Positions 30,276-39,344 are shown, counted from the stretch's first letter. The stretch: DNA of 43,914 bases from an uncultured Oscillibacter sp. (GCA_902490355.1 CABUDN010000004.1:1-43914), one strand, 5' to 3'. Notes: generated by a model from the letters alone, not told the origin. Numbers and translations: made by a program.

Positions 30276-30473
30276 TTAGGCCTGCACTTCGGGAGTGAAC
30301 CCCAGATCTTCCAGCTCGCCCAGAGCGGTTTTGACACAGTGTTCACAGCCGTCGATGGTGACGGTTTTGTCCTGCAGGCTTACTTGAAAGGTCAGATTGG
30401 CAGCGGTGAGAGCGGTGGTGATGCGCTTGACGCAGTTTTCGCACATCATATCCGGAACAGAAATAGTAGTCAT
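30276..30473 (-). CDS. copZ: Copper chaperone, HMA domain (CopZ-like)
   Basis: A 65-residue heavy-metal-associated domain. The Cu(I) loop MMCENC is at residues 9-14 (Cys11, Cys14), and a second CEHC lies at 43-46, unusual for CopZ and perhaps an extra ligand. The beta-alpha-beta-beta-alpha-beta pattern fits. Soluble; it would hand Cu(I) to the ATPase encoded upstream. ATG 30473 has AAAGGAA upstream. Last gene of the operon, 17 bases after csoR. Confidence 0.9.
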   Translation of the reverse strand: MTTISVPDMMCENCVKRITTALTAANLTFQVSLQDKTVTIDGCEHCVKTALGELEDLGFTPEVQA

Positions 30474-30490
30474 AGCAAAGGATTCCTTTC

Positions 30491-30811
30491 TTATTTCATC
30501 AGTTTTTGTATGGTGGACAGAAGGTCGTCGATGACCTCCGTGTGCCCGTTTTGAATGTCCTGTACCACACAGGTACGGATGTGGTTGCCCAGCAGCTCCC
30601 GGGAAAAGGCGTTGAGGGCGGACTGGATTGCGGAGACCTGTACCAGAATATCGGTGCAGTAGGCCTCCTTTTCCACCATGCCCCGCACTCCCCGCACCTG
30701 ACCTTCGATGCGGTTGAGGCGTTTGATCAGAGCATCATATTCCGGGGCCTCCCGGTGCTTGTGGCGGCAGCACGCCTCCTGGCAGGGTGGGGTCATGTCG
30801 GATTCTTTCAT
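30491..30811 (-). CDS. csoR: Copper-sensing repressor CsoR
   Basis: A 106-residue DUF156 repressor. Core: LIKRLNRIEGQVRGVRGMVEKEAYCTDILVQVSAIQSALNAFSRELLGNHIRTCVVQDIQNG, with the CsoR ligands Cys (AYCTDIL), His (GNHIRTC) and Cys. The N-terminus has an extra CQEACCRHKH, which adds ligands. I start at 30811 behind GGAAGG; the longer upstream frame is out of register with any ribosome site. It lies between copA and copZ and would release the operator inside the copA promoter when Cu(I) binds. The second CsoR in this window serves another ATPase. Confidence 0.93.
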   Translation of the reverse strand: MKESDMTPPCQEACCRHKHREAPEYDALIKRLNRIEGQVRGVRGMVEKEAYCTDILVQVSAIQSALNAFSRELLGNHIRTCVVQDIQNGHTEVIDDLLSTIQKLMK

Positions 30812-30827
30812 AGCGTGTTCCTTCCTT

Positions 30828-33074
30828 TCATAGTTTGGCGCGCCCCAGCCGCAGGGCATTGCCCACCACGCACACGGAGCTCAGGGACATGGCAGCGCCG
30901 GCAAACATGGGGGAGAGCAGAGGGCCGCCGAAGAGGTAAAGCGCACCGGCGGCGATGGGGATACCGATGGTGTTGTAGCAAAATGCCCAGAACAGGTTTT
31001 CTTTGATGTTGCGCAGGGTTTTGGCAGACAGGTGCAGGGCCCGGGGGACATCCTGCAGGTCGTCCCGCATCAGCACGATGTCGGCGGATTCGATGGCGAT
31101 GTCGCTGCCGCTGCCGATGGCACAGCCTACTTCCGCCTGAGTCAGGGCGGGGGCATCGTTGATGCCGTCGCCCACCATCATCACCTTGCGGCCCTGGGAT
31201 TGCAGTTTTTGAATGATGCCGGCCTTTTCCTCCGGCAAGACCTGGGCAATGACCTCGTCCACACCCACCAGGGACCCGATGTGCTGAGCGGCTGCCTGAG
31301 AGTCACCGGTGAGCAGAACCGTATGAATGCCTGCCGCCTTCATCTGGCGGATGGCTTCGGCGCTGGTGGCCTTGACCGGGTCCGCCACGGAGATCAGCCC
31401 CAACAGCTGTCCGTCCAGAGCAAAGAACATGGGGGTCTCACCCTGTGCGGCCAGACGATACGCCTGGTCCAGCAGAGGAGTGAGGTCTACGCCGCCTTCT
31501 TCCAGCAGCCGCTGATTTCCGGCCAGGACCTCTCGGCCGTCCAGATGGGCCCGCAGGCCCCGCCCGGAGAGGGTTTCAAAGCTCTCAGGCCGGTGTGGGG
31601 CGGTGACGCCGTGCTCGGCCGTGTAGGCGGTGATGGCCTTGGCCAGGGGATGAGCGGAGACCGATTCGACTGCAGCGGCGGTTTCCAGCAGTGTCTGGGA
31701 ATCGGCCAAAGCGGTGATCTCGGTTACAGCCGGTTCGCCCTGCGTCACCGTGCCGGTTTTATCCAGTACTACGGTGTCTACGCTGTGGGTGATTTCCAGA
31801 ATCTCACCGGAGCGGATCAAGATGCCGTGCCGGGCACCCAGACCGGTGCCCACCATGATGGCGGTGGGGGTGGCCAGCCCCAGTGCGCAGGGACAGGCGA
31901 TGACCAGTACAGAGGTAAATACCCGCAGCACGAAGGAGAAGGGCTGTCCGGCCAGGGCCCAGGCAATGGCACACACCAGGGCAATGGTGATGACGGTGGG
32001 AACAAATACACCGGCCACCTTGTCCGCAGTTTTGGAGATGGGCGCCTTTTTCCCCTGGGCATCCTCCACGAAGCGGATGATGCGGGAGAGGGTGGAGTCC
32101 GCCCCGGTGCGGGTGACTTCCACATACAGCACGCCGCTGAGGTTGACACTGCCGCCGATGACCTCACTGCCGGTTTCTTTTTCCACCGGCAAGCTCTCGC
32201 CGGTGAGCATGGCTTCATTGACGCTGCTTTCTCCGCCGGTTACAATGCCGTCCGCCGGAATCCGGGCGCCGGGCTTGACCAGGACGCGGTCTCCGGTTTT
32301 TAAGTCCTTGGAGGGAATTTCCCGTCCGGAGTCGGCAAGGATGGCCGTGTCCGGCGCCAAACGCATCAGGGCGGTGATGGCGCCTTTGGTTTTCTGCATG
32401 TTCCGGCTTTCCAGAAACTTGCCCAGGGACACCAGGGTCAGCACCACAGCAGAGGATTCATAATAAAGGTTATGCACATAGGTGTGGGGGTCGTCGGAGA
32501 TGAGGAACGTCATCACCACGCTGTATGCAAAGGAGCAGGCCGAACCGATGGCGACCAAAGAGTCCATGTTGGGATTGCCGTGAAAGAGTGCTTTGAAGCC
32601 GCCGGTAAAAAAGTGACGGCCGCAGTAGAGAACCGGAATGGCCAAAAGCAGCTGCAGCAGAGCAAAATTGACCGGATGGGTGTGCATGGACACGATGTCC
32701 GGCAAGGGCAGGGCGGGCAGGCCGAAGGGCAGCATTTGCCCCATGGACACATACAGCAATGCTGCGGAGAATACGGCAGCTGTGATCAGTTCCCACTTTT
32801 TCTGCCGCAGTTCCTGCGCTGCGGTATCTGCGGCCTCCTGGGGAACAGCAGCCGGTTCGTCGCTTTGAAGCGTGGCTCCAAAGCCCGCCTTCTCCACTTT
32901 TGCCACAATTTGTTCCGGTGTGACCTGGGATTCGTCATAGCAGATCGTCATCACGCCGGTGGTGAGGTTGACGTCGCTGCGCTCCACGCCCGGCAGCCGC
33001 CGGGTGACTTTTTCCACCGACGCACTGCACGCCGCGCAGTGCATGCCGGAGATGTCATATCGTTCTTCCCGCAT
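30828..33074 (-). CDS. copA: Copper-exporting P1B-1 ATPase CopA
   Basis: A 748-residue Cu(I) exporter. One N-terminal HMA domain with MHCAAC (Cys13, Cys16) precedes the eight-helix pump. Motifs: TGES, CPC in LVIACPCALGLATPTAI, DKTGTVT, SVSAHPLAKAI (HP) and GDGINDAPALTQAEVG. Late helices include FWAFCYNTIGIPIAAGALY and MFAGAAMSLSSVCVVGNALRL; the YN and MxxSS residues complete the copper-type membrane site. It pumps Cu(I) out of the cytosol using ATP. ATG 33074 follows AGGAGG. It is first in an operon with csoR and copZ. An earlier frame reaches upstream through the promoter and is not used. Confidence 0.96.
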   Translation of the reverse strand: MREERYDISGMHCAACSASVEKVTRRLPGVERSDVNLTTGVMTICYDESQVTPEQIVAKVEKAGFGATLQSDEPAAVPQEAADTAAQELRQKKWELITAAVFSAALLYVSMGQMLPFGLPALPLPDIVSMHTHPVNFALLQLLLAIPVLYCGRHFFTGGFKALFHGNPNMDSLVAIGSACSFAYSVVMTFLISDDPHTYVHNLYYESSAVVLTLVSLGKFLESRNMQKTKGAITALMRLAPDTAILADSGREIPSKDLKTGDRVLVKPGARIPADGIVTGGESSVNEAMLTGESLPVEKETGSEVIGGSVNLSGVLYVEVTRTGADSTLSRIIRFVEDAQGKKAPISKTADKVAGVFVPTVITIALVCAIAWALAGQPFSFVLRVFTSVLVIACPCALGLATPTAIMVGTGLGARHGILIRSGEILEITHSVDTVVLDKTGTVTQGEPAVTEITALADSQTLLETAAAVESVSAHPLAKAITAYTAEHGVTAPHRPESFETLSGRGLRAHLDGREVLAGNQRLLEEGGVDLTPLLDQAYRLAAQGETPMFFALDGQLLGLISVADPVKATSAEAIRQMKAAGIHTVLLTGDSQAAAQHIGSLVGVDEVIAQVLPEEKAGIIQKLQSQGRKVMMVGDGINDAPALTQAEVGCAIGSGSDIAIESADIVLMRDDLQDVPRALHLSAKTLRNIKENLFWAFCYNTIGIPIAAGALYLFGGPLLSPMFAGAAMSLSSVCVVGNALRLGRAKL

Positions 33075-33125
33075 AATGCCTCCTGTTCTCTCAAGATACC
33101 TTGGGGGGGTATTAATCTGAGAGAC

Positions 33126-33154
33126 ACTATATACCCCTATGGGGTATTTGTCAA
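33126..33154 (-). promoter_or_regulatory. copA promoter with CsoR operator in the spacer
   Basis: Minus strand TTGACA (33149-33154), 17 bases, TATAGT (33126-33131). ATACCCC-TAT-GGGGTAT (33131-33147) fills the spacer, a position that excludes RNA polymerase when CsoR is bound. Confidence 0.93.
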
Positions 33155-33211
33155 GGGGAAACAGAAAGGGAATGCCTTCTGCTGCGAAGAGGAGAGAAAA
33201 ATACGGAAAAT

Positions 33212-33242
33212 CCCTTGACTTCAAGGGGAAGTATGATATCAT
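33212..33242 (+). promoter_or_regulatory. dpaL promoter with overlapping palindrome
   Basis: TTGACT (33215-33220), 16 bases, TATCAT (33237-33242). CCCTTGA (33212-33218), CT, TCAAGGG (33221-33227) is a perfect 7-bp inverted repeat over the -35 box. A second AT-rich palindrome (AAAATTTTTT at 33258-33267 with 33274-33283) lies just before the ribosome site. Confidence 0.6.
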
Positions 33243-33298
33243 GACAGTAGGCTAACAAAAATTTTTTCAAACTAAAAAATTTTGTGAGGTGTGAAGCG

Positions 33299-34513
33299 AT
33301 GAAGGAAACGATTCTCTGGACGGCAAACCATATGCCTCCCAGTGAGGACCGGCAGCTGTCCATCATGGCACTGGGCAATGTGGCCAAGGCGCGCTTTTTC
33401 CATACCAGCTTCCCCCAGTATTCCATTACGCCTCTGGCACGGCTGGACGGGATGGCCAAGTATCTGGGACTGGGCGGACTGTTTGTCAAGGACGAGTCCT
33501 ACCGGTTTGGACTCAATGCCTTCAAGGTGCTGGGCGGATCCTTTGCCATGGCCCGGTATATTGCGCAGCAGATGGGCCGGGATGTCAGTGAAATGACATA
33601 CGACTATCTGACCAGCGAGGAGTTCCGCCGGGAATTCGGTCAGGCGACGTTTTTCACCGCCACCGACGGCAACCATGGCCGGGGTGTGGCCTGGGCGGCA
33701 CACAAGCTGGGGCAGAAGGCCGTGGTCCACATGCCCAAGGGCAGCAGTCGGGCCCGGTATGAAAATATCGCAAAAGAGGGCGCCCAGGTGACCATTGAAG
33801 AGGTCAACTACGATGAATGTGTCCGTCTGGCCGCGGCGGAAGCGGCACAGACGACCCATGGCGTAGTGGTGCAGGATACGGCCTGGGAGGGCTATGAGGA
33901 AATTCCTGCCTGGATCATGCAGGGCTATGGCACTATGGCCAGCGAGGCGGCGGAGCAGCTGCGTCAAATGGAGATCAATCGTCCCACGCACGTATTCGTG
34001 CAGGCAGGCGTAGGAAGCCTGGCCGGTGCCGTGGTGGGATATTTCACCAATCTCTTCCCCAACAACCCGCCCAAGTTTGTGGTGATGGAGGCCCAGGCGG
34101 CAGACTGCCTGTACCGCGGAGCTGTGGCCGGAGACGGACAGCCCCGGATTGTGGAAGGCGATCTCAAGACCATCATGGCAGGTCTTGCCTGCGGTGAGCC
34201 CAACATCCTCTCCTGGGACATTCTGCGCAATCACGTGGCGGCCTTTGTTTCCTGCCCGGATTGGGTCAGCGCCCGCGGTATGCGGATGCTGGGTGTGCCG
34301 GTAAAGGGCGATCCCACGGTGATTTCCGGTGAGTCCGGTGCAGTGGGCATGGGCCTGATTGCGGCTCTGATGGAGACGGACGAGTATCGGGATCTGCGGG
34401 AGACGCTGGAGCTGGACCGCTTCAGCCAGGTGCTGCTGTTCTCCACGGAGGGCAATACGGATCCCATGAAATTCCGTAAAGTGCTTTGGGACGGAGAATA
34501 TCCCACGGTGTAA
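33299..34513 (+). CDS. dpaL: Diaminopropionate ammonia-lyase
   Basis: PLP enzyme (404 residues, normal length) that splits 2,3-diaminopropionate into pyruvate and two ammonia. Fold type II. The PLP lysine is Lys76 in SYRFGLNAFKVLGG. TATDGNHGRGVAW (Asp123 and the Asn/His around it) is the substrate/PLP loop of this family, and VQAGVGSLAGAV with SCPDWVSARGMRM also match. Cytosolic. In gut bacteria the gene (also ygeX) belongs to the anaerobic purine/urate breakdown route with ssnA and ygfK, which are nearby; diaminopropionate is a proposed intermediate. ATG 33299 follows GAGGTG. It has its own promoter and terminator. Confidence 0.94.
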   Translation: MKETILWTANHMPPSEDRQLSIMALGNVAKARFFHTSFPQYSITPLARLDGMAKYLGLGGLFVKDESYRFGLNAFKVLGGSFAMARYIAQQMGRDVSEMTYDYLTSEEFRREFGQATFFTATDGNHGRGVAWAAHKLGQKAVVHMPKGSSRARYENIAKEGAQVTIEEVNYDECVRLAAAEAAQTTHGVVVQDTAWEGYEEIPAWIMQGYGTMASEAAEQLRQMEINRPTHVFVQAGVGSLAGAVVGYFTNLFPNNPPKFVVMEAQAADCLYRGAVAGDGQPRIVEGDLKTIMAGLACGEPNILSWDILRNHVAAFVSCPDWVSARGMRMLGVPVKGDPTVISGESGAVGMGLIAALMETDEYRDLRETLELDRFSQVLLFSTEGNTDPMKFRKVLWDGEYPTV

Positions 34514-34530
34514 AGACGGTAAAAGAGGGA

Positions 34531-34567
34531 AAACCGGCGGAGCAAACGCTCCGCCGGTTTTTATTTT
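34531..34567 (+). terminator. Intrinsic terminator of dpaL
   Basis: AAACCGGCGGAGC (34531-34543), AAAC loop, exact complement (34548-34560), then TTATTTT. Confidence 0.93.
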
Positions 34568-34671
34568 AAAAAAATTTTTTGAACCGTGCAATAATTTGGT
34601 TCTTCCACCCGTTATACAGACAAGAACACACTTCAAAGACCCAAAATTCAATACAAAAAGGAGAATGGATT

Positions 34672-35436
34672 ATGAAGAAGCAGACTGGTTTTGGCAAGGG
34701 CCTGGCAATGGGATTGGTGCTTTCGGCTCTGGTAGGAACGCTGGGTGTCAGCGCCCTGGCGGCCGTCTCCAACCGGACGATTCAGGTGGAGGACGGGTTC
34801 TCCATTTCAATCAACGGAGCCTCCTTCACGCCGCGGGACGCCAATGGCAGCAAGGTGTCGGTATTCCGCTATAACGGAACCGTGTACGCTCCCGTTCGGG
34901 CGGTATGCGAGGCGGCGGGCATGGATGTGGACTATGACAGCGCGACCCGCACGGTTGAGCTGACCACGGCAGACCAGCTGACGACAGCGGATTATATTAC
35001 CGAGGCGGAGGCCAAGTCCATTGCCCTGAAGGATGCGGGCGTGAAAGAGAGTGCGGCAGTATTTTTGACCGTGCGTCTGGACTGGGATGACGGACGTCCG
35101 GAGTATGAGGTGGAATTCTACAGCGGTCAGACCGAGTACGATTATGAGATTCACGCGGTGACCGGCGCCATTTTGAGCAGCGACCGGGATCTGGAAAATT
35201 TTGAGATCCCCACGGTGTCTGTCTCTTCGGACGATATGATCAGCGCGGAGAAGGCCAAGTCCATCGCATTGGAGCGGGCACCTTCCGGTACTACAGTGCT
35301 CCAGTGCAAACTGGACCGGGACGATGGCCGGACAGTCTATGAGGTGGAAATGCGAAATGGCCGGATGGAGTACGACTGCGACATTGATGCTTATACCGGT
35401 GCCATCCTCAAGTGGGAGAGCGATTACGACGATTGA
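34672..35436 (+). CDS. Secreted protein with copper-amine-oxidase-like N-domain and two PepSY repeats
   Basis: A 254-residue exported protein. Signal peptide MKKQTGFGKGLAMGLVLSAL... with likely cleavage after SALAA near 30. Residues about 35-100 resemble the copper amine oxidase N-terminal-like (stalk) domain (QVEDGFSISINGASFTPRDANG, TVYAPVRAVCEAAGMDVDYDSATRTVEL). Two PepSY repeats follow (ITEAEAKSIALKDAGV...WDDGRPEYEVEFYSG and ISAEKAKSIALERAP...DDGRTVYEVEMRNG, each ending in AxTGAIL). PepSY modules often inhibit or restrain proteases. ATG 34672 follows AGGAG. No operon partner; role unknown. The name comes from domain appearance, not a copper site. Confidence 0.82.
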   Translation: MKKQTGFGKGLAMGLVLSALVGTLGVSALAAVSNRTIQVEDGFSISINGASFTPRDANGSKVSVFRYNGTVYAPVRAVCEAAGMDVDYDSATRTVELTTADQLTTADYITEAEAKSIALKDAGVKESAAVFLTVRLDWDDGRPEYEVEFYSGQTEYDYEIHAVTGAILSSDRDLENFEIPTVSVSSDDMISAEKAKSIALERAPSGTTVLQCKLDRDDGRTVYEVEMRNGRMEYDCDIDAYTGAILKWESDYDD

Positions 35437-35478
35437 CGCGGTATCCAAATACCCAATTAATACCACATAGAAAATGAG

Positions 35479-35513
35479 AAGCGGCGTCCCGGAAGGGACG
35501 CCGCTTTTCATTT
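35479..35513. terminator. Bidirectional terminator
   Basis: AAGCGGCGTCCC (35479-35490), GGAA loop, exact complement (35495-35506), then TTCATTT; AAAATGAG on the other side gives Ts on the minus strand. Shared by the PepSY gene and the VWA gene. Confidence 0.85.
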
Positions 35514-37221
35514 ACAGAGCCCGGATTTGATTTTGAATCAGAGTGCCCACGGTATCGGCAAACTGATCCAGGGAACGGATTCGGGCAAAGTCCCGGCCGT
35601 AGATGGTGTGAGCGGAAGAGACGTCTTCGTCCTCTCCGGTAAAGACACAAATCACGGAAATGTCCCGGCGCAGCAGGGAACGTACTTCTGCGGCGGTATT
35701 CTGTACGCCCAGCGCACCGGCGTAGTCCACATAGCTCTGACCGCGGCGCACTTTGATGACATCATTGGGCTTGGCATCGGAGAGCAGGATCAGCAGCTGG
35801 TGCTCACAGGGGGCGTCCTCCAGCTCCCGGGCCATGGCCCGGATGGCCAAACCGTCCCGGTTGCAGCCGGTGGTGAAATACTGAAAGATCCGCTCATTGG
35901 CATCGGCTTCTCCGTAGTCCCGGAAACGGGTGAGAACGGTGTATCCGCTCAGGGAACAGAAGGAGGACACCCGTACCGGGATTCCGCAGCGGGTCAGACT
36001 CTCGGCAATCATATACCCCTGGGCGGAGACGGTTTCCTGACGGTTGACCTGGGAGGTGGAAGCGTCCAACAGCAGATCCACACACAGCTCACCGGGATCG
36101 GATTGGAGCACCCGGGTGAAAACCTTGTCATCGTTGAGATAGACGCCTCTCCAGATCCGGCCGGGGTCCAGAGTGCCGGAGGCGGAACGGACAACGGTGG
36201 GCTGCAGATAGGCCATCATAGCATTGCGGATCCGGGCGGTAAGCCGGGCGATGCCCGCCCGGTGGCGAAGCAGGTCCGCCTGATAGGCGGCTTTGTTTTG
36301 TTCCATCTGCTGCAGGGCCAGGCGCCGCTGGGAGGCGGCATAGCCACGGGCAGTGGGATCCAGCTGGGTGCTGCCCTTGGTGTAATAAAGGTGACAGCCC
36401 GCATGGTCTCCGGTGCACAGGGATTTTTCCCGGTCCCGGACTTCCTGAGCTTCATAAAGGGGAGGCCCGAAGTATTTTTGAATATAGTCCTGTAATGCCG
36501 CTTCTGTCTGGGCGGCATTCCGGTCTGTCAGACGCCGGATCGGAGGGGCTGCGTCGGCACCACCTCCGGCCGAGATGTGCTCGCCGAAACCATGGCCGAA
36601 GCTCCGCACTGCCGGAAGACCGCCTCCCTTACGGCGGAAGAATGAGAAGAGGGCGTGATGTGCCCGGGACTGCTCCTCCGCTTGGGTTTTACCGGGGACA
36701 AAGCCAAAGTACCGGTTGAGAAACGTCAGCGCCTGCTGAGGAAGCGGTGCGGCATCCGGAGCAGTGGAGAATTCCAGATCCCGCAGCATTTCCGCCTCCC
36801 GGGAAGACAGTGCAGGCGTCTGGCCCACCGCTTTGCAGAAATGGGCCTGTTCCAGAATGTCCGTCAGAGCGGTCAGCGGCTGATTGGCGCACAGAGACAG
36901 CACCCAGCGGGCATACCGCTGCCGGAGTATCGGCAGGGCGGGCCGCAGAGGTGCTTCCAGCTGATAGACGGCGTTTTCCAGTCCCAGCCAGACCAACTGT
37001 TCGTACATGGCCTCATCCTTGCAGCCGTGAAAGGAGGCAAAGAGATCCCGCAGTGCGTCTGCTCCGCAGATCCGGCGGGCTGCGCCGATGATGCTGTTCC
37101 AGTACAGATCCGCCCGGCCTTCGGCGTCGTAGGCTTTAAAGTTGGGCTCGAAGGAGTAGTCACCGGCGGTATTCCAGATTAGGTTCCGTGCCCGGCGCTG
37201 CTCACTTTCCAGTATTTCCAT
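35512..37221 (-). CDS. VWA domain protein (CoxE/NorD-like), partner of MoxR ATPase
   Basis: A 569-residue protein with a long helical N-terminus and a C-terminal von Willebrand factor A domain. The MIDAS starts LCVDLLLDASTSQVNRQETVSAQGY (DxSxS form D-A-S-T-S), and further VWA elements are LTRCGIPVRVSSFCSLSGYTV, NRDGLAIRAMARELEDAPCEHQLLILLSDAKPND and DISVICVFTGEDEDV. Such proteins act with an adjacent MoxR AAA+ ATPase as metal-enzyme chaperones (NorQ/NorD, CbbQ/CbbO, CoxD/CoxE). Its ATG overlaps the ATPase stop as TGATG, so the pair is coupled. The client is not in view; a molybdenum hydroxylase is a reasonable guess given the purine genes nearby. Confidence 0.85.
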   Translation of the reverse strand: MEILESEQRRARNLIWNTAGDYSFEPNFKAYDAEGRADLYWNSIIGAARRICGADALRDLFASFHGCKDEAMYEQLVWLGLENAVYQLEAPLRPALPILRQRYARWVLSLCANQPLTALTDILEQAHFCKAVGQTPALSSREAEMLRDLEFSTAPDAAPLPQQALTFLNRYFGFVPGKTQAEEQSRAHHALFSFFRRKGGGLPAVRSFGHGFGEHISAGGGADAAPPIRRLTDRNAAQTEAALQDYIQKYFGPPLYEAQEVRDREKSLCTGDHAGCHLYYTKGSTQLDPTARGYAASQRRLALQQMEQNKAAYQADLLRHRAGIARLTARIRNAMMAYLQPTVVRSASGTLDPGRIWRGVYLNDDKVFTRVLQSDPGELCVDLLLDASTSQVNRQETVSAQGYMIAESLTRCGIPVRVSSFCSLSGYTVLTRFRDYGEADANERIFQYFTTGCNRDGLAIRAMARELEDAPCEHQLLILLSDAKPNDVIKVRRGQSYVDYAGALGVQNTAAEVRSLLRRDISVICVFTGEDEDVSSAHTIYGRDFARIRSLDQFADTVGTLIQNQIRAL

Positions 37222-38141
37222 CAGGCAAACACATCCTCATAGCGGATTGTCTCCGGCAGCCGGGCACGAATGACGTCGGTGACCAGCTGACGCTCGAAGC
37301 TGTCGAAGGATTTGTTGACCAGGCTCAGATCCAGCGCGCGGTTGCCCTCCAGGCCGGCATGCATCAGCCGGACGGCAGAGAGCAGTCCCCGCAGATCCAG
37401 CGGTTTGGTGGACAGCTCGCCTCCATCGCATTTTTGCCGGATATCCTGGAACAAAGCGGCCAGTTGGTTGGCAAAGGAATCCCGCAGATCCGGGAACTCC
37501 CGGCGGATGAGTTTGATGAGGTCCTCCGGTGTGATGACCGGCATGTCGATGACCACGAAACGGGAAGCCAGTGCCTCGTTGAGCTCCCGGGTACCGGCAT
37601 AGCCGTAGTTCATGGTGGCGATAAAGCGGGTGGCCTCATGGAGTTCGATGCGGTCATAGCCGGGCATGTCGATGGCCCGGCGGAAATCCAGCGTGGCATG
37701 GAGCACGGCCAGGGATTCATTCTTGGCCATGTTGATCTCATCCAGAATGCCGAAACCGCCGGACTCGGCGCACTGATAAATGGGTCCCTTGCGCAGCGAC
37801 ACCGCGCCGTTGACAAAGGTATCGGTGCCCAGAAGGGTGGCTGCATCGGTATTGATGTAGAACGAGACATCCCAGCTGGGGCGGCCGAACACGGCGGCCA
37901 GATTTTCGGAGAGCACGTTTTTGCCGGTGGCCTTGGGACCGGCCAGCAGCAGATTCTCTCCGCACAGCAAAGCAGTGAGGGCTTCCTCCCAGATCTCTTT
38001 TCCGTAGTAGAGGTAGCGGGGGGCCGGGACCCGGCGCTGCAAAGAGGCCGCTACCGGAAAGCGCTGGCGAAAGCGCGCTACATCATCTAAAATGGAAGCG
38101 GAAATACCTTCATCCCGCAGAAATTGCATCAGATCAGCCAT
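37221..38141 (-). CDS. MoxR-family AAA+ ATPase
   Basis: A 306-residue AAA+ ATPase. Walker A is LLAGPKATGKNVLSENLA (about 86-103), Walker B is GGFGILDEINMAKNESLAVLHATLD, sensor 1 is RFIATMNYGYAGTRELNEALASRFVVIDMPVI and sensor 2 lies in LDLRGLLSAVRLM. This matches the MoxR/NorQ/CoxD group. With the coupled VWA protein it would remodel or load a metallo-enzyme using ATP. ATG 38141 follows GGGAGG. It heads the two-gene leftward operon. Confidence 0.9.
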   Translation of the reverse strand: MADLMQFLRDEGISASILDDVARFRQRFPVAASLQRRVPAPRYLYYGKEIWEEALTALLCGENLLLAGPKATGKNVLSENLAAVFGRPSWDVSFYINTDAATLLGTDTFVNGAVSLRKGPIYQCAESGGFGILDEINMAKNESLAVLHATLDFRRAIDMPGYDRIELHEATRFIATMNYGYAGTRELNEALASRFVVIDMPVITPEDLIKLIRREFPDLRDSFANQLAALFQDIRQKCDGGELSTKPLDLRGLLSAVRLMHAGLEGNRALDLSLVNKSFDSFERQLVTDVIRARLPETIRYEDVFA

Positions 38142-38173
38142 ATGGTTCCTCCCAAATCTGCCCGTCGGAATCG

Positions 38174-38202
38174 TGTAAACCGGGCACGGTGATTTCTGTC
38201 AA
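38174..38202 (-). promoter_or_regulatory. Promoter of the MoxR-VWA operon
   Basis: Minus strand TTGACA (38197-38202), 17 bases, TTTACA (38174-38179), about 35 bases before the ATPase start. 38203-38403 between the divergent promoters shows nothing further. Confidence 0.7.
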
Positions 38203-38403
38203 GCCAATCTTACCACGTTTTCCCAAAATGGCAAGCGTCCGAAAGAAACTCCCGGCTCTTTTGGACAAGGAATTGAAAACCGCTGTTGTGCGAACGTGCA
38301 GACCGCGTTGCGCAGCGGGAGAGAGGATTCCTGCTGGGCCGGGGAAATTCCCACGGAGAGCACAGATGTTGCGTTTGGTTGCGCGGATGTCCGGGGTGTG
38401 CGG

Positions 38404-38432
38404 TAGACTTTCACAGGATGGTTTGGTATGAT
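38404..38432 (+). promoter_or_regulatory. Promoter of the XRE membrane regulator
   Basis: TAGACT (38404-38409), 17 bases, TATGAT (38427-38432), 28 bases before the ATG. Confidence 0.6.
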
Positions 38433-38459
38433 GAGGGACAGAGAAAGGAGGCGGGGCGG

Positions 38460-39326
38460 ATGACGTTCGCGGAAAAGCTGATGCGCCTGCGCAAACGGGA
38501 AGGACTCAGTCAGGAGGCGCTGGCGGAAGCATTGGGCGTATCCCGGCAGGCGGTTTCGCGTTGGGAACAGGGAACTGCCCTGCCTGATGCGGCAAAGCTC
38601 CTGCCCTGTGCCCGGCTGTTTCATGTGTCGGTGGAGTGGCTGCTGGACGAGAGTCAAGCTTGGGAGGACCGGACCGATACCGCTACCAAAGCTGCCAAGG
38701 AGACAGAACCTGCGGCTCAAAGGGACTGGATCTGGTATCTTGCCGGCGGTATTGTGACGGGCGTGGGTGTTCTGGGCATGGTCATCATGGGAATCCTGAG
38801 TTCACTCTACCCGGTGGTGTTGATGGAATCTCCGGCGGGCGTGTCGTGGACCCGGGTTTATACAGGGTTGATCGCCTTTTTAAAAGAGTACGATGTTGAA
38901 TGGCTTTTCGCCCTCTGGGCGGCTGCGGCACTGGCGGGGCTTTGGCTGCTGGCGCAGCCGGTCCTGCGGCGGGAGCGGTTTTCGGTCCCGTTTTCCGCTT
39001 GGTATGCGGCGGGAACCGCGGCGGCGGTATACGGCTTTGGCCAGACTGCCTGGTGGGTCCAGCAGGGAAAAAGCGGAGATTTGCTTTTGATGGCGGCATT
39101 TCTGGCGGCAGCAGTTTTCTGCGTGGTGCAGCTGTTTCGGGGAATGCAAAAGGAAGCGGAGGGCAGACGCCGTCTGGGACGAGCGGCAGTACTGCTTTAC
39201 ACCGCCGCGCAGGGAATCGTCTGTTTGCTGACGGCGGAGGCGGGGATCGGCCTGGTGGGGCTGGTACTGCACATCGGGGTCTATGCGATCTGCGCCAGCA
39301 CCCTGAAGGCCAGGACTGTTCAATAA
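38460..39326 (+). CDS. XRE-family HTH regulator with membrane domain
   Basis: A 288-residue protein. The N-terminal XRE helix-turn-helix is MTFAEKLMRLRKREGLSQEALAEALGVSRQAVSRWEQGTALPDAAKLLPCARLF (1-55). A linker follows, then about six transmembrane helices, such as WIWYLAGGIVTGVGVLGMVIMGIL, WLFALWAAAALAGLWLLAQPVL and LLMAAFLAAAVFCVVQLFRGM. DNA-binding proteins tethered to the membrane usually sense envelope stress or a membrane partner. ATG 38460 follows AAAGGAGG. It stands alone with its own promoter; targets unknown. It is divergent from the MoxR-VWA operon, which makes that operon a candidate target. Confidence 0.88.
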   Translation: MTFAEKLMRLRKREGLSQEALAEALGVSRQAVSRWEQGTALPDAAKLLPCARLFHVSVEWLLDESQAWEDRTDTATKAAKETEPAAQRDWIWYLAGGIVTGVGVLGMVIMGILSSLYPVVLMESPAGVSWTRVYTGLIAFLKEYDVEWLFALWAAAALAGLWLLAQPVLRRERFSVPFSAWYAAGTAAAVYGFGQTAWWVQQGKSGDLLLMAAFLAAAVFCVVQLFRGMQKEAEGRRRLGRAAVLLYTAAQGIVCLLTAEAGIGLVGLVLHIGVYAICASTLKARTVQ

Positions 39327-39344
39327 ACGATCAAATCAAGAGAA

